NCBI GenBank assembly: GCA_029556615.1
Contig: JAKQDD010000051.1
Coordinates: forward strand, 32,770-96,769
From: Verrucomicrobiota bacterium
GTDB taxonomy: Bacteria; Verrucomicrobiota; Verrucomicrobiia; Limisphaerales; J093
Length of the DNA stretch: 64,000 bases
Direction of reading: 5' to 3'
Shown here: piece by piece, positions 35,822 to 44,400 of the stretch
Layout: every line of letters begins with the position of its first letter
Numbering within the stretch: position 1 is the first letter of the stretch
Position numbers and translations under genes: made by a program
The notes under the pieces: model-generated
Told to the model about the DNA's origin: nothing
Databases searched by the model: none
What the model saw: only the letters and a program-made list of their open reading frames with translations

Positions 35822-37168
35822 ATGTCCAATCGTATGCCCAAGGAACCGGAGCGCAGCCGGGCGTCGTCCGCGCTGGCTGGGCGCTGGTTTGTGGTCAGCG
35901 CGGGCCTCCTGCTGGGTCTGGCGGCGGTGAAGTTCGGGAACCCGGTGATTCTGGATTCGCTGATCAAGCCGCCGAGCAACCTGCTGGAGTATGTTTTCCA
36001 GCCGTGGCCGGTGACGTGGGGCTATTGGCTGCTGGCGGGGGTAACGGTTTTAGGGCTGGCTGCCAGCAACTGGAGTCGGCCCCGGTCGTGGTGGGTGGTT
36101 GGGTGTCTTGGGCTATGGTGGCTGTGGCAATGGGTGGCCGCGACGGGCAGCGTCGATGCGGGGCTGACGCGGGTCGTTCTGGGCCATTTCACGGGGAATG
36201 TCGTCTGGTTCATACTGGGGGCGTTGGCGCTGACGCGGGTGGATCGTCCGGGCGTTTTCTGGGTTGGGCCCTGGTTGGGAGTGGCCTTTGTCATGTGGAC
36301 CGCGTTGGAGCAGCACTTTGGCGGACTCGAGGCCACGCGGCAGATGGTGTTTTCCCAGCCCGGGTGGGAGCAGTTGACGCCGGAGCAGATCAAGCGGCTG
36401 CAGAGCGACCGTGTTTTTGGGACGTTGCTGTATCCGAACACGCTGGCGGGCCTGCTGTTATTCTGGACGCCGGCTCTGAGTCTTGTGACGTGGCGGGCGC
36501 CAGTCCGGCTGACGCCGGCCAGCCGGGGCCTGATCTCGGGCCTGATTCTATTGAGCGGAATGGCGTGTTTGTACTGGTCCGGGTCGAAGGCGGGATGGTT
36601 GATTGCGGTGGTTCTGGTTTGTGTGGGGCTATGGCACGTGGAGGCGGTGCGTCGGTGGCGGTGGTGGATTGTGGTCGGAATCGTGGGGCTGGGGACGACC
36701 GGATTGGTTCTCCGGCATGGTGACTACTTCCGGCGCGGGGCGCTCAGTGTGGGCGCGCGTTTCGATTACTGGCACGTTGCGGTTCAGACCGCCCTGACTC
36801 ATCCGGTCGTGGGGACGGGGCCTGGGACATTCATGGTGATCTACCGCAAACTGAAGCCTCCCGAGGCGGAGATGGCGCGACTGGTTCACAACGACTATCT
36901 GCAGCAGGGCAGCGATTCCGGGCTTGCGGGGTTCCTGGGCTATGGCGCTTTTGTTGGGATGGCGGTGGCTGGGGCTTATCGACGGTGCAGGGAAGAGCCG
37001 TTGCGGTTTGCGGTCTGGCTTGGGTTGCTGGCTTGGGCGCTGCAGGGTGGGGTGGAGTTTGGACTCTACATTCCGGCGATCAGTTGGCCGGCGTTTGCGG
37101 TTCTGGGATGGCTCTGGGGGCCGGGAGAAGGGGTGAAAGCAATCGACAAGGGCGAAGCGTCAGGATAG
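35822..37168 (+). CDS. O-antigen ligase/polymerase-like membrane protein (Wzy/WaaL type)
   Basis: A 448-residue protein with about ten to twelve membrane segments. A conserved C-terminal-half loop reads [20 protein letters not shown], then [20 protein letters not shown] (about residues 325-370). The G-GTF then HNDYLQ pattern is the Wzy_C/O-antigen ligase signature. It should polymerise or ligate surface polysaccharide at the periplasmic face. ATG 35822 (MSNRMPKE) is preferred; 35834 is possible. Polysaccharide genes are otherwise 13 kb away. Confidence 0.78.
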   Translation: MSNRMPKEPERSRASSALAGRWFVVSAGLLLGLAAVKFGNPVILDSLIKPPSNLLEYVFQPWPVTWGYWLLAGVTVLGLAASNWSRPRSWWVVGCLGLWWLWQWVAATGSVDAGLTRVVLGHFTGNVVWFILGALALTRVDRPGVFWVGPWLGVAFVMWTALEQHFGGLEATRQMVFSQPGWEQLTPEQIKRLQSDRVFGTLLYPNTLAGLLLFWTPALSLVTWRAPVRLTPASRGLISGLILLSGMACLYWSGSKAGWLIAVVLVCVGLWHVEAVRRWRWWIVVGIVGLGTTGLVLRHGDYFRRGALSVGARFDYWHVAVQTALTHPVVGTGPGTFMVIYRKLKPPEAEMARLVHNDYLQQGSDSGLAGFLGYGAFVGMAVAGAYRRCREEPLRFAVWLGLLAWALQGGVEFGLYIPAISWPAFAVLGWLWGPGEGVKAIDKGEASG

Positions 37169-37182
37169 GGTGCGAGGCCGGG

Positions 37183-37620
37183 ATGAGAGTGCTTTTTCTG
37201 AACGGGCCCAACTTGAATCTGCTGGGAGAGCGAGAACCTCAGGTGTATGGGCGAACGACCATGGCGGAGATCGAGGCCAGGGTCCGAGTGAGGGCGGCCG
37301 AGTTGGGGGTGGAGGTTGAGTTCCGGCAGACGAACTGCGAGGGGCAGTTGATCGACTGGGTGCAATCGGCGAGGGGGCAGTATGACGTGGTGGTCTTGAA
37401 TCCTGGGGGTCTGACGCACACGAGCGTGGCGTTGCGGGACGGGATCGCGGCATCGGGGGTACCGACGATCGAGGTGCATCTATCGAATCTGCATGCGCGG
37501 GAGGACTTTCGGAGGGGATCGTTGACGGCTGGGGTTTGTCGGGGCCAGATATGTGGATTTGGGGCAGGCTCGTACCTATTGGGTCTTGAAGCGGCCACTA
37601 TCGTTAACGTTGTGGATTAG
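37183..37620 (+). CDS. aroQ: 3-dehydroquinate dehydratase, type II
   Basis: Third step of the shikimate pathway, a dodecameric cytoplasmic enzyme. The 145-residue length is standard. [17 protein letters not shown] (residues 7-23) carries the catalytic Arg and Tyr. [15 protein letters not shown] follows (the second residues differ from the more usual NPAAYTHTS). [17 protein letters not shown] holds the catalytic His. It begins 14 bases after the ligase stop, so the two may be co-transcribed. Confidence 0.95.
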   Translation: MRVLFLNGPNLNLLGEREPQVYGRTTMAEIEARVRVRAAELGVEVEFRQTNCEGQLIDWVQSARGQYDVVVLNPGGLTHTSVALRDGIAASGVPTIEVHLSNLHAREDFRRGSLTAGVCRGQICGFGAGSYLLGLEAATIVNVVD

Positions 37621-37703
37621 CGGCAGTTTTCTTCTGATTTTTGGGGTTTTGCGGGTTTTTTTTCAGGCTTTCACGCCTGAGCGTCGGCGCATGATTTGTT
37701 TTC

Positions 37704-37732
37704 TTGACGGTTTGGCGCGAGGCGTTTAGGCT
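37704..37732 (+). promoter_or_regulatory. Candidate sigma-70 promoter for accBC
   Basis: TTGACG (37704-37709), a 17-base spacer and TAGGCT (37727-37732), about 120 bases before the accB start. The 233-base gap also contains a T-run followed by the hairpin TCAGGC-TTTCAC-GCCTGA (37664-37681). That hairpin has its T-run on the wrong side for a terminator. Confidence 0.5.
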
Positions 37733-37853
37733 CAGGCTGAATCTTGGATTTTGAATAGAGCAGGGTCGAGTATCGGCTGCTGCTTTTTTGCTAAATGCGG
37801 GTAGACGGCGAAGGTTCTGAACGTAGAAGAACGCTGACAACCCAGAGAGTGCC

Positions 37854-38306
37854 GTGGATCTTAAAGATATCAAGGCCATCATCGACCTGATGCGCAAGAA
37901 CTCCATTTCGGAGTTCGAGTTGGAGAAAGAAGGGTTCAAGATCAAGCTCAAGCGGGGGCCGAACGGCGGTCCGACGCCGGTGGGCTACGAGGAACTGCCG
38001 GGTGCCGCCGTGCCTGTGGCTGCGATAGCGGTATCGCAGGCACCGGTGGCATCGACAGCGGTTGTGGGAGCTGACATCACGTCGCCGATGATTGGGACAT
38101 TCTACCGGGCGCCCTCGCCGGAGTCGGCTGCGTACGTTGAGATCGGGACCGAGGTGGGTCCGGAGACAGTGGTCTGCATCATCGAGGCGATGAAGGTGAT
38201 GAACGAGATCAAGGCGGAGGTGCGGGGAGTGATCACCCAGGTGTTGGTCGAGAACGCGAAGCCGGTCGAGTTTGGGCAACCGCTATTCAAGGTTCGGCCG
38301 ATTTGA
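37854..38306 (+). CDS. accB: Acetyl-CoA carboxylase biotin carboxyl carrier protein
   Basis: Carries biotin between the carboxylase and carboxyltransferase of acetyl-CoA carboxylase, the committed step of fatty acid synthesis. A 150-residue protein: N-terminal helix [20 protein letters not shown], an Ala/Val/Pro linker (residues about 50-72), and the biotinyl domain with [13 protein letters not shown] (thumb region) and EAMKVMNEI, where Lys114 is the biotin site. The start is GTG. The accC gene follows after 10 bases. Confidence 0.95.
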   Translation: MDLKDIKAIIDLMRKNSISEFELEKEGFKIKLKRGPNGGPTPVGYEELPGAAVPVAAIAVSQAPVASTAVVGADITSPMIGTFYRAPSPESAAYVEIGTEVGPETVVCIIEAMKVMNEIKAEVRGVITQVLVENAKPVEFGQPLFKVRPI

Positions 38307-38316
38307 CCACGACCTG

Positions 38317-39678
38317 ATGTTCGAGAAGATCCTGATTGCCAATCGGGGGGAGATAGCAGTTCGCATCATACGCAGCTGCAAGGAGTTGGGTATTCGGACA
38401 GTCGCTGTCTATTCCGAGGCAGACGCCAATTCCATGCATGTCCAAATGGCCGACGAAGCCATTTGCATCGGCCGGGCACCCAGCAGCGAGAGCTATCTGC
38501 GGGTTGATCGGCTGATCAGCGCGGCGGAGATCGCGGATGTGGACGCGATTCATCCCGGCTACGGTTTTCTATCTGAGAACCCGCATTTCGCGGACGTCTG
38601 TGAGAAGTGCAACATCCGGTTCATCGGGCCCAGCTCGCGGGCGATGAATGCGCTTCAGGACAAGGCGGTGAGTCGGGAGCTGGCGAAGAAGGCCGGGGTA
38701 CCCGTGCCGCCGGGTTCGGACGGGGTGGTGGAGACCGAGACGGAGGCCTTGGCGACGGCGAAGAAGATCGGCTATCCTGTTCTGATCAAGGCGATTGCAG
38801 GTGGCGGAGGTCGTGGGATGCGGATTGCGCACAACGACATTTCCCTGGTCAAGGGCTATCACACCGCCCGGAACGAGGCGGAGAAGGCGTTTGGGAATTC
38901 CGGGGTATACATCGAGAAGTACTTTGAGAATCCGCATCACATCGAGTTTCAGATTCTGGCGGACCAACGGGGGAACATTGTCCACTTTGGGGAGCGGGAT
39001 TGTTCGATTCAGCGACGGCATCAAAAGCTGATCGAGGAGACGCCATCGCCTCTTATCGAGAACAAGTTCAAGGACTTGCGCAAGAAAATGGGCAAGGCTG
39101 CGGTGCGCATAGCCGAGATTGCCCAGTACAACAGCACGGGCACGGTCGAGTTCATCGTGGATGACCAGGGGAACTTCTACTTCCTTGAGGTCAACAAGCG
39201 GATACAGGTCGAGCATCCGATCACGGAGGAGGTGACGGGGACGGATCTGATCCGGCTGCAGATCCTCATTGCCATGGGTGAGCCTTTGAAGCTGTCCCAG
39301 GGCGATGTTCACTTTCGCGGACATTCGATCGAGTGTCGGATCAACGCCGAGGATCCGTTCGACGACTTTCGTCCATCGCCGGGCCGGATTGAGATGTACT
39401 ACGCGCCGGGAGGGCGTGGAGTGCGTGTGGACAGCCATGCCTACGCCGGTTATGTCATTCCTTCGAGTTACGATTCGATGATTGGGAAACTGATCACGTA
39501 TGGTCGGGACCGTCGGGAGGCCATTGACCGGATGAGTCGTGCACTTGGGGAGTACATGATCACCGGGATCAAGACCACCATTGCTTTCGAGCAGATGATA
39601 TTGCAGGACCCTGATTTCCGGCGCGGGGTGTACTCGACGGGATTCATCGAGCAGTTGATGCGGCGGGGCACTCAATAG
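38317..39678 (+). CDS. accC: Acetyl-CoA carboxylase, biotin carboxylase subunit
   Basis: ATP-dependent carboxylation of the biotin on AccB. A 453-residue ATP-grasp enzyme: N-terminal [30 protein letters not shown] near residues 82-91, the glycine loop [10 protein letters not shown] near 160-169, [10 protein letters not shown] near 206-215, [15 protein letters not shown] near 226-240, and [15 protein letters not shown] near 288-302. The last block reads N-K-R where most homologues have N-T-R, a change next to active-site residues. The accA and accD genes are not in the window. Confidence 0.96.
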   Translation: MFEKILIANRGEIAVRIIRSCKELGIRTVAVYSEADANSMHVQMADEAICIGRAPSSESYLRVDRLISAAEIADVDAIHPGYGFLSENPHFADVCEKCNIRFIGPSSRAMNALQDKAVSRELAKKAGVPVPPGSDGVVETETEALATAKKIGYPVLIKAIAGGGGRGMRIAHNDISLVKGYHTARNEAEKAFGNSGVYIEKYFENPHHIEFQILADQRGNIVHFGERDCSIQRRHQKLIEETPSPLIENKFKDLRKKMGKAAVRIAEIAQYNSTGTVEFIVDDQGNFYFLEVNKRIQVEHPITEEVTGTDLIRLQILIAMGEPLKLSQGDVHFRGHSIECRINAEDPFDDFRPSPGRIEMYYAPGGRGVRVDSHAYAGYVIPSSYDSMIGKLITYGRDRREAIDRMSRALGEYMITGIKTTIAFEQMILQDPDFRRGVYSTGFIEQLMRRGTQ

Positions 39679-39718
39679 CGGCTCTTGGGCGCCCCTTGGG
39701 GGGGGCGGCGGGTGGCTT

Positions 39719-40336
39719 TCAGCGGCGTCTGCTTCCGGCCTGTCGGCGGAGGACTTGAAACAGGAGGATGCAGGCACCGCCGAGGAAGCCGAGGGCGATC
39801 AGGGCACCGATCCACTTGACGGCTGCGGCCTGCCGTCTGAGCCGTTCTGCGGCCTCCTGTTCCGAGGCGTGGAACATCTCGAGTTCACGTTCGAGGGCTG
39901 ATCCGATGCGGAGTTGCTCTCTGAGGGCCAGGGTGGACCATGGCCCGTTGCCCGTTAAGAAACCGGGGGGGATCGACTGCTGTTCCTCGGCCGACGCGGT
40001 TTGGAAGCCCAGTTCTGTCCAGAACGGGTCAGGGTTGCCCTGCAGCCAGAGGCGGACCAAACCGCGATTTTGGGCGAGAGCTTTCAATCGGGCCCAGGCG
40101 TGGGGTCTGGCATCGGCGGCCTGCTGGGAGGAGTAGTACGCCTCGCTGTGGAGGAGACCTTGGTTTGCGGCGATCCGGAGTCCGACGGCGCCCGCCAGGA
40201 TGCCATCCGGTCTGAGCACCACCTGAAAATCGGTCAATTGCCGTTCGAGTTCGAGTGCCGGCAAGAGGGCTGTTTCCCAGAGCCCCTGCAGTGCGGGCAA
40301 GTCGTCCAAGTTGGCCCGCCGCACGGTGTAGGGCAT
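39719..40336 (-). CDS. GNAT-like protein with a C-terminal membrane anchor
   Basis: A 205-residue protein. Residues 1-140 resemble an acetyltransferase fold: YTVRRANLDDLPALQGLWET at the start, then GILAGAVGLRIAANQGLLHS, and a helix-strand pair ending LWLQGNPDPFWTELGFQTAS. A Glu-rich helix and one membrane segment (WIGALIALGFLGGACILLFQ) with a basic tail follow. The acetyl-CoA loop is not well conserved, so activity is uncertain. It is convergent with accC. ATG 40336 (MPYTVRRAN) is chosen as the domain start. Confidence 0.6.
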   Translation of the reverse strand: MPYTVRRANLDDLPALQGLWETALLPALELERQLTDFQVVLRPDGILAGAVGLRIAANQGLLHSEAYYSSQQAADARPHAWARLKALAQNRGLVRLWLQGNPDPFWTELGFQTASAEEQQSIPPGFLTGNGPWSTLALREQLRIGSALERELEMFHASEQEAAERLRRQAAAVKWIGALIALGFLGGACILLFQVLRRQAGSRRR

Positions 40337-40470
40337 AGGTTCCACGGGCGGCAGCATAGCGGTCTGCACCGGCAGCGTAAAGCCTCCGGCAACGGTAAGG
40401 ACGGCGCGAGGAGTCTTCGCGGGGTCCTACTGTTAGCCTGTCCCGCTATCGTCCTACCGGGAGCCGATGG

Positions 40471-40522
40471 CCCACGTTCGAGCCGCAGGCGTCAGGCGAG
40501 GATCCGGGGGGCGGATCCGTCC
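40471..40522 (+). repeat. Copy 2 of the second dispersed sequence (GAGGATCCGGG type)
   Basis: Matches 5355-5397: CGAGCCGCAGGCGTCAGGC then GAGGATCCGGG, followed by GGATCCGTCCG. It lies in the 223-base gap 40337-40559 before lysA, in which no promoter was clear. Confidence 0.5.
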
Positions 40523-40559
40523 GTGACAACGGCGGCGGGCTCTGGCAGAAGTACGGGTC

Positions 40560-41882
40560 ATGCATGGTTTTCGGCATGTCGCGGGTCGTTTGCATTGCGA
40601 GCGGGTGCTGGTGGAAGCGTTGGCGCGGCGGCATGGGACGCCGCTGTACGTCTACTCGGAGCAGACGATGGCGGATCACTTTGTCCGCTTGAAGGCGGCG
40701 CTCGGGTCGTTAGATCCGCTGATTTGCTACGCGATGAAGGCGAACTCGAACCTTGCGGTGCTGCGGGTTTTTGCCGGGCTTGGCGCGGGGTTTGATCTGG
40801 TGAGCGGTGGGGAGCTCGAGCGGGCGTTGGCGGCGGGGGCCGATCCTGGGCGGTGTGTTTTTGCGGGGGTGGGCAAGACTGAGGACGAGATTCGGCTGGC
40901 ATTGGCGCAGGGGGTGTATGCGTTGAACGTCGAGAGCGAGCCGGAGTTGGTGCGCATTGACCGGTTGGCGTCGCGGATGGGACGGCGGGCGCCGGTGGCG
41001 ATCCGGGTGAATCCGGGGGTGGACGCCCGCACGCATGCGAAGATCACGACGGGGACCTACGAGAACAAGTTTGGGATTGCATTCGAGCAGGTGGCGGGGA
41101 TGTACCGGCGGGCGTCGCGGCTGCGGGGTGTATGGTTGCGGGGGGTGCAGATGCACATTGGTTCCCAGTTGACGGAGGCGGGGCCGTTCGAGCGGGCGGT
41201 GCGGAAAGTGGCGCCGCTGGCGGCGGAGCTGGCATCGCGCCACGGGATCGAGTTCTTCAGCATCGGGGGGGGGGCCGGGATCGTGTATCGCCCTGCGCTG
41301 GCGAGTGGCGAACCGCGCTGGTGGCGGTCGGGAGCGGCGCGGGGCGTGCTGACGCCGGAACGGTATGCTGCGGCGGTGGTTCCGTGGCTTCGTCCGCTCG
41401 GGCTGCGGATCTTGCTCGAGCCGGGCCGGCTGCTGGTGGGCAACGCGGGGATCCTGGTGACGCGGGTCGAGTATGTGAAGCGGACGGGGCGGAAGACGTT
41501 TGTGATTGTGGATGCGGGGATGAACGATCTGATTCGGCCTGCCTTTTACGACGCGTACCACGAGATTGTGCCGCTTCGGCGTCGGGGTGGGGGGGCGGTG
41601 GTTTCCGACGTTGTCGGGCCCATCTGCGAATCGGGCGACTGGTTCTGCAAGGGCCGGCCATTGCCGCGGGTGCAGGCGGGGGAGTACCTGGCGATCTGCA
41701 GTGCGGGGGCCTACGGATCGGTGATGGGGTCGAACTACAACACGAGGCCGCAGGCGGCGGAGGTGTTGGTCCGAGGCGTGCGTGCGGCGCTGGTCCGCCG
41801 GCGTCAGGCCCTGGCGGAGATATGGGCGGGGGAACAACTGGCGCCGTGGCAGGGAGCGAGGGCGGCGCGACGGCAGCCATGA
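40560..41882 (+). CDS. lysA: Diaminopimelate decarboxylase
   Basis: Last step of lysine synthesis, PLP-dependent decarboxylation of meso-diaminopimelate. The 440-residue fold III enzyme shows CYAMKANSNLAVL near residues 58-70 (PLP Lys), GAGFDLVSGGEL near 76-87, QMHIGSQLTE near 197-206, the glycine loop SIGGGAGIVY, EPGRLLVGNAGILVTRVEY near 287-305, and PICESGDWF near 353-361 (active-site Cys). Its stop overlaps the hemH start as ATGA, so lysA-hemH-gltD appear translationally coupled. Confidence 0.94.
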   Translation: MHGFRHVAGRLHCERVLVEALARRHGTPLYVYSEQTMADHFVRLKAALGSLDPLICYAMKANSNLAVLRVFAGLGAGFDLVSGGELERALAAGADPGRCVFAGVGKTEDEIRLALAQGVYALNVESEPELVRIDRLASRMGRRAPVAIRVNPGVDARTHAKITTGTYENKFGIAFEQVAGMYRRASRLRGVWLRGVQMHIGSQLTEAGPFERAVRKVAPLAAELASRHGIEFFSIGGGAGIVYRPALASGEPRWWRSGAARGVLTPERYAAAVVPWLRPLGLRILLEPGRLLVGNAGILVTRVEYVKRTGRKTFVIVDAGMNDLIRPAFYDAYHEIVPLRRRGGGAVVSDVVGPICESGDWFCKGRPLPRVQAGEYLAICSAGAYGSVMGSNYNTRPQAAEVLVRGVRAALVRRRQALAEIWAGEQLAPWQGARAARRQP

Positions 41883-42934
41883 GCGATCGCGGGGTTCTGC
41901 TGGTGAACCTGGGGTCTCCGGCGTCACCGGCGCCGGGAGATGTCCGGCGTTTTCTCAGGGAATTCCTGATGGACGGCCGTGTGCTGGACCTGCCGTGGTT
42001 GGTGCGGCTGGCGGTGGTGGAGCTGGCGATTCTGCCACGGCGCACGGGGGCGTCGGCGTCGGCGTACCGGGAGATTTGGACGCCGGAGGGTTCGCCGCTG
42101 GTGGTATCGGGGGGGCGTTTGGCGGCAGCGGTTGAGCGTGGGGCGGGGTTGCCGGTCGAGCTGGGGATGCGCTATCAGGAGCCGTCGATTGGGGGGGCGA
42201 TCGGGCGGTTGGTCGGACGGGGTGTCCGGCAGGTGCTTGTGGTCCCGCTGTTTCCCCACTACGCGATGTCGAGCTACGAGACGGCCGTCGAGCGGGTGCG
42301 CGAGGTGGCGTTGCGCCGGGCGCCGGCGATCCGGTTCGAGTTTGTGCCGCCGTACTACGACTATCCGCGCTATATTGAGGCGTTGGTGGCCAGTGCGGAG
42401 GAACCGATGCGGGCCGGATTTGATCATTTGCTGTTCAGTTTTCACGGGCTTCCGGAGCGGCACTTGCGCCGGTCGGATCCGACGGGGAGCCATTGTCTGC
42501 GGCGAGCCGACTGTTGTGAGGTGCCGAGTGTGGCGCATGGGACCTGCTATCGGCACCAGTGTTTGCGCACGGTGCGGGCGTTTGTGGCGGCGGCCGGGGT
42601 GGCGGAGGGGAAGACGAGCGTCGCGTTTCAATCCCGGATGGGGAAGGACCCCTGGCTGCAGCCGTCGACGGAGTGCGAGCTCGAGCGGTTGGCGCGTGGG
42701 GGGGTGCGGCGTTTGCTGGTGTTGTGTCCGGCGTTTGTGGCGGACTGTCTCGAGACGATCGAGGAGATTGGCGTGCGAGGCCGCGAACGGTTTCTCGCGG
42801 CAGGCGGCGGGGAGTTCATCCGGGTTCCCTGTTTGAACGAGCATCCGCTCTGGATCCGGGCGGTGGTAGGGATGGTGGAACGGTTCATGGCAGGCGGGCG
42901 GCTGCAAGCCGCAGAAGTCAATTCAAGCTCATGA
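41879..42934 (+). CDS. hemH: Ferrochelatase with an internal Cys-rich segment
   Basis: Inserts Fe(II) into porphyrin at the end of haem synthesis. A 351-residue protein: GVLLVNLGSPASP at the N-terminus, YREIWTPEGSPL near residues 62-73, VVPLFPHYAMSSYE near 121-134, and the catalytic His in LLFSFHGLPERHL near 184-196. An insert with HCLRRADCCEV and HGTCYRHQCLR (five Cys, about residues 203-228) follows, a possible metal or Fe-S site seen in a subset of bacterial enzymes. The Glu-bearing segment is CPAFVADCLETIEEI. It is coupled at both ends by ATGA overlaps. Confidence 0.93.
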   Translation: MSDRGVLLVNLGSPASPAPGDVRRFLREFLMDGRVLDLPWLVRLAVVELAILPRRTGASASAYREIWTPEGSPLVVSGGRLAAAVERGAGLPVELGMRYQEPSIGGAIGRLVGRGVRQVLVVPLFPHYAMSSYETAVERVREVALRRAPAIRFEFVPPYYDYPRYIEALVASAEEPMRAGFDHLLFSFHGLPERHLRRSDPTGSHCLRRADCCEVPSVAHGTCYRHQCLRTVRAFVAAAGVAEGKTSVAFQSRMGKDPWLQPSTECELERLARGGVRRLLVLCPAFVADCLETIEEIGVRGRERFLAAGGGEFIRVPCLNEHPLWIRAVVGMVERFMAGGRLQAAEVNSSS

Positions 42935-44400
42935 GCGAGATCCCGCGCAACACCCAGGAGTTGCAGCATGTCTGGAGGGACGTGTGCCGCACGCCGCCGC
43001 CGAAGCGGCCGGCGAGCGAGAGAATCACGGATTTTGGCGAGACCTATGCCACGTACGATGCGGCGGCGGCGCAGGAGCAGGCGCGGCGGTGCATCCAGTG
43101 TCCCGAGGCGTTGTGCATGGTGGGTTGTCCGCTGGCGAACCGGATACCGGAGTGGCTGCTGCTCACGGCGGAGGGGCGTTTCCTCGAGGCTGCGGCGCTG
43201 TCGCGATCGACGAGCAACATGCCGGAGATCTGTTCGAGGGTTTGTCCCCAGGACCGGCTTTGCGAGGGGGCGTGCATTCTCAACAGCCGGACGGAGCCGG
43301 TGGCGATTGGCGCCATCGAACGGTTCCTGAACGAGTATGCCTTCGCCCACGGCGCGGTGGATGCGACGCCGGCGCCTCCCAACGGTTTCCGGGTTGCGGT
43401 GGTGGGTGCGGGGCCGGCGGGGCTGAGTTGTGCCGACGAACTGGCGCGGCGGGGTTACGCGGTGACGCTGTTCGAGGCGCAAGCGCTGGCGGGAGGGCTG
43501 CTGGTCTATGGGATTCCGGGGTTCAAGCTCGAGAAGTCCGTTGTGGCCCGTCGGGTGGAAGTGTTGCTGCGGCGGGGCGTGACGCTTCAGACGGGGGTGG
43601 TTCTTGGCCGGGACATTTCGCTGGCGGGACTCGAAGCGGAGTTCGACGCGGTGTTTCTGGGGCTGGGGGCGCAGCAGCCGCGGCCGCTGGGCATTCCCGG
43701 CGCCGATCTGGCCGGTGTGCATTTCGCCCTGCCGTTTTTGATTCAGAAGAACGCCCCGTCGCCGGCGGAGCCGCCGATCATCGACGTGGCGGGCCGGCGG
43801 GTCATTGTGCTCGGGGGCGGGGACACGGCGATGGACTGTCTGCGCACGGCGATACGGGGAGGTGCCGCGGAGGCGGTGTGTCTTTATCGGCGGGATCGCG
43901 CCAACATGCCCGGCAGCCGGAAGGAGTTCGACAATTCCGTCGAGGAAGGCGCACGGTTCGAGTTCCTGACGGCGCCGACCGAGTTACGCGGCGATGGGGC
44001 GGGCCGGGTGGCGGGGGTGCGGTGCCTTCGGATGCGGCTGGGGGCTTCCGACGCCGGCGGACGGCGCCGGCCGGTGCCGGTCGAGGGGAGCGAATTCGAG
44101 GTGGCGGCGGACGTGGTTTTAGTGGCCTACGGTTTCATGCCGGTTCCTTTTCCCCGGGGGAGCGACTTGGGGCGGATTGCGTGCGATGCGGAGGGGCGGG
44201 TTAAGGTGGACGATCACTGGCGGACGAATCTGCCCGGGGTGTTCGCGGCAGGGGACCTGTCGCGGGGAGCGGATCTGGTCGTGACTGCCGTCCGCGATGC
44301 GCGTCGGGCGGCGGTCGAGATTCACCGGTACTTGGTGTTTGGGCAATCGGGCGACCTGGGCCTGGGCTGGACCGACCATGTGAGTCCGGAGCCGGGCTAG
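42931..44400 (+). CDS. gltD: Glutamate synthase small subunit-type NAD(P)H oxidoreductase
   Basis: A 489-residue FAD/NAD(P)H protein that passes electrons from NADPH through Fe-S centres. The N-terminal Fe-S domain has CIQCPEALCMVGCPLANRIP near residues 51-70 and CSRVCPQDRLCEGACIL near 98-114. The FAD loop is VAVVGAGPAGLSCADELARR near 150-169, the NADPH loop VIVLGGGDTAMDCLRTAIRG near 292-311, and the C-terminal FAD block GVFAAGDLSRGADLVVTAVR. No gltB large subunit lies nearby, so a stand-alone NfnB-like role is possible. Its TAG stop shares the tetramer CTAG with the convergent permease stop. Confidence 0.85.
   Translation: MSEIPRNTQELQHVWRDVCRTPPPKRPASERITDFGETYATYDAAAAQEQARRCIQCPEALCMVGCPLANRIPEWLLLTAEGRFLEAAALSRSTSNMPEICSRVCPQDRLCEGACILNSRTEPVAIGAIERFLNEYAFAHGAVDATPAPPNGFRVAVVGAGPAGLSCADELARRGYAVTLFEAQALAGGLLVYGIPGFKLEKSVVARRVEVLLRRGVTLQTGVVLGRDISLAGLEAEFDAVFLGLGAQQPRPLGIPGADLAGVHFALPFLIQKNAPSPAEPPIIDVAGRRVIVLGGGDTAMDCLRTAIRGGAAEAVCLYRRDRANMPGSRKEFDNSVEEGARFEFLTAPTELRGDGAGRVAGVRCLRMRLGASDAGGRRRPVPVEGSEFEVAADVVLVAYGFMPVPFPRGSDLGRIACDAEGRVKVDDHWRTNLPGVFAAGDLSRGADLVVTAVRDARRAAVEIHRYLVFGQSGDLGLGWTDHVSPEPG

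Noticed and set aside
37664..37681. Hairpin TCAGGC-TTTCAC-GCCTGA as terminator of aroQ
   Set aside because: The T-run precedes the hairpin on the plus strand and no T-run follows it, so it does not fit an intrinsic terminator in either direction.
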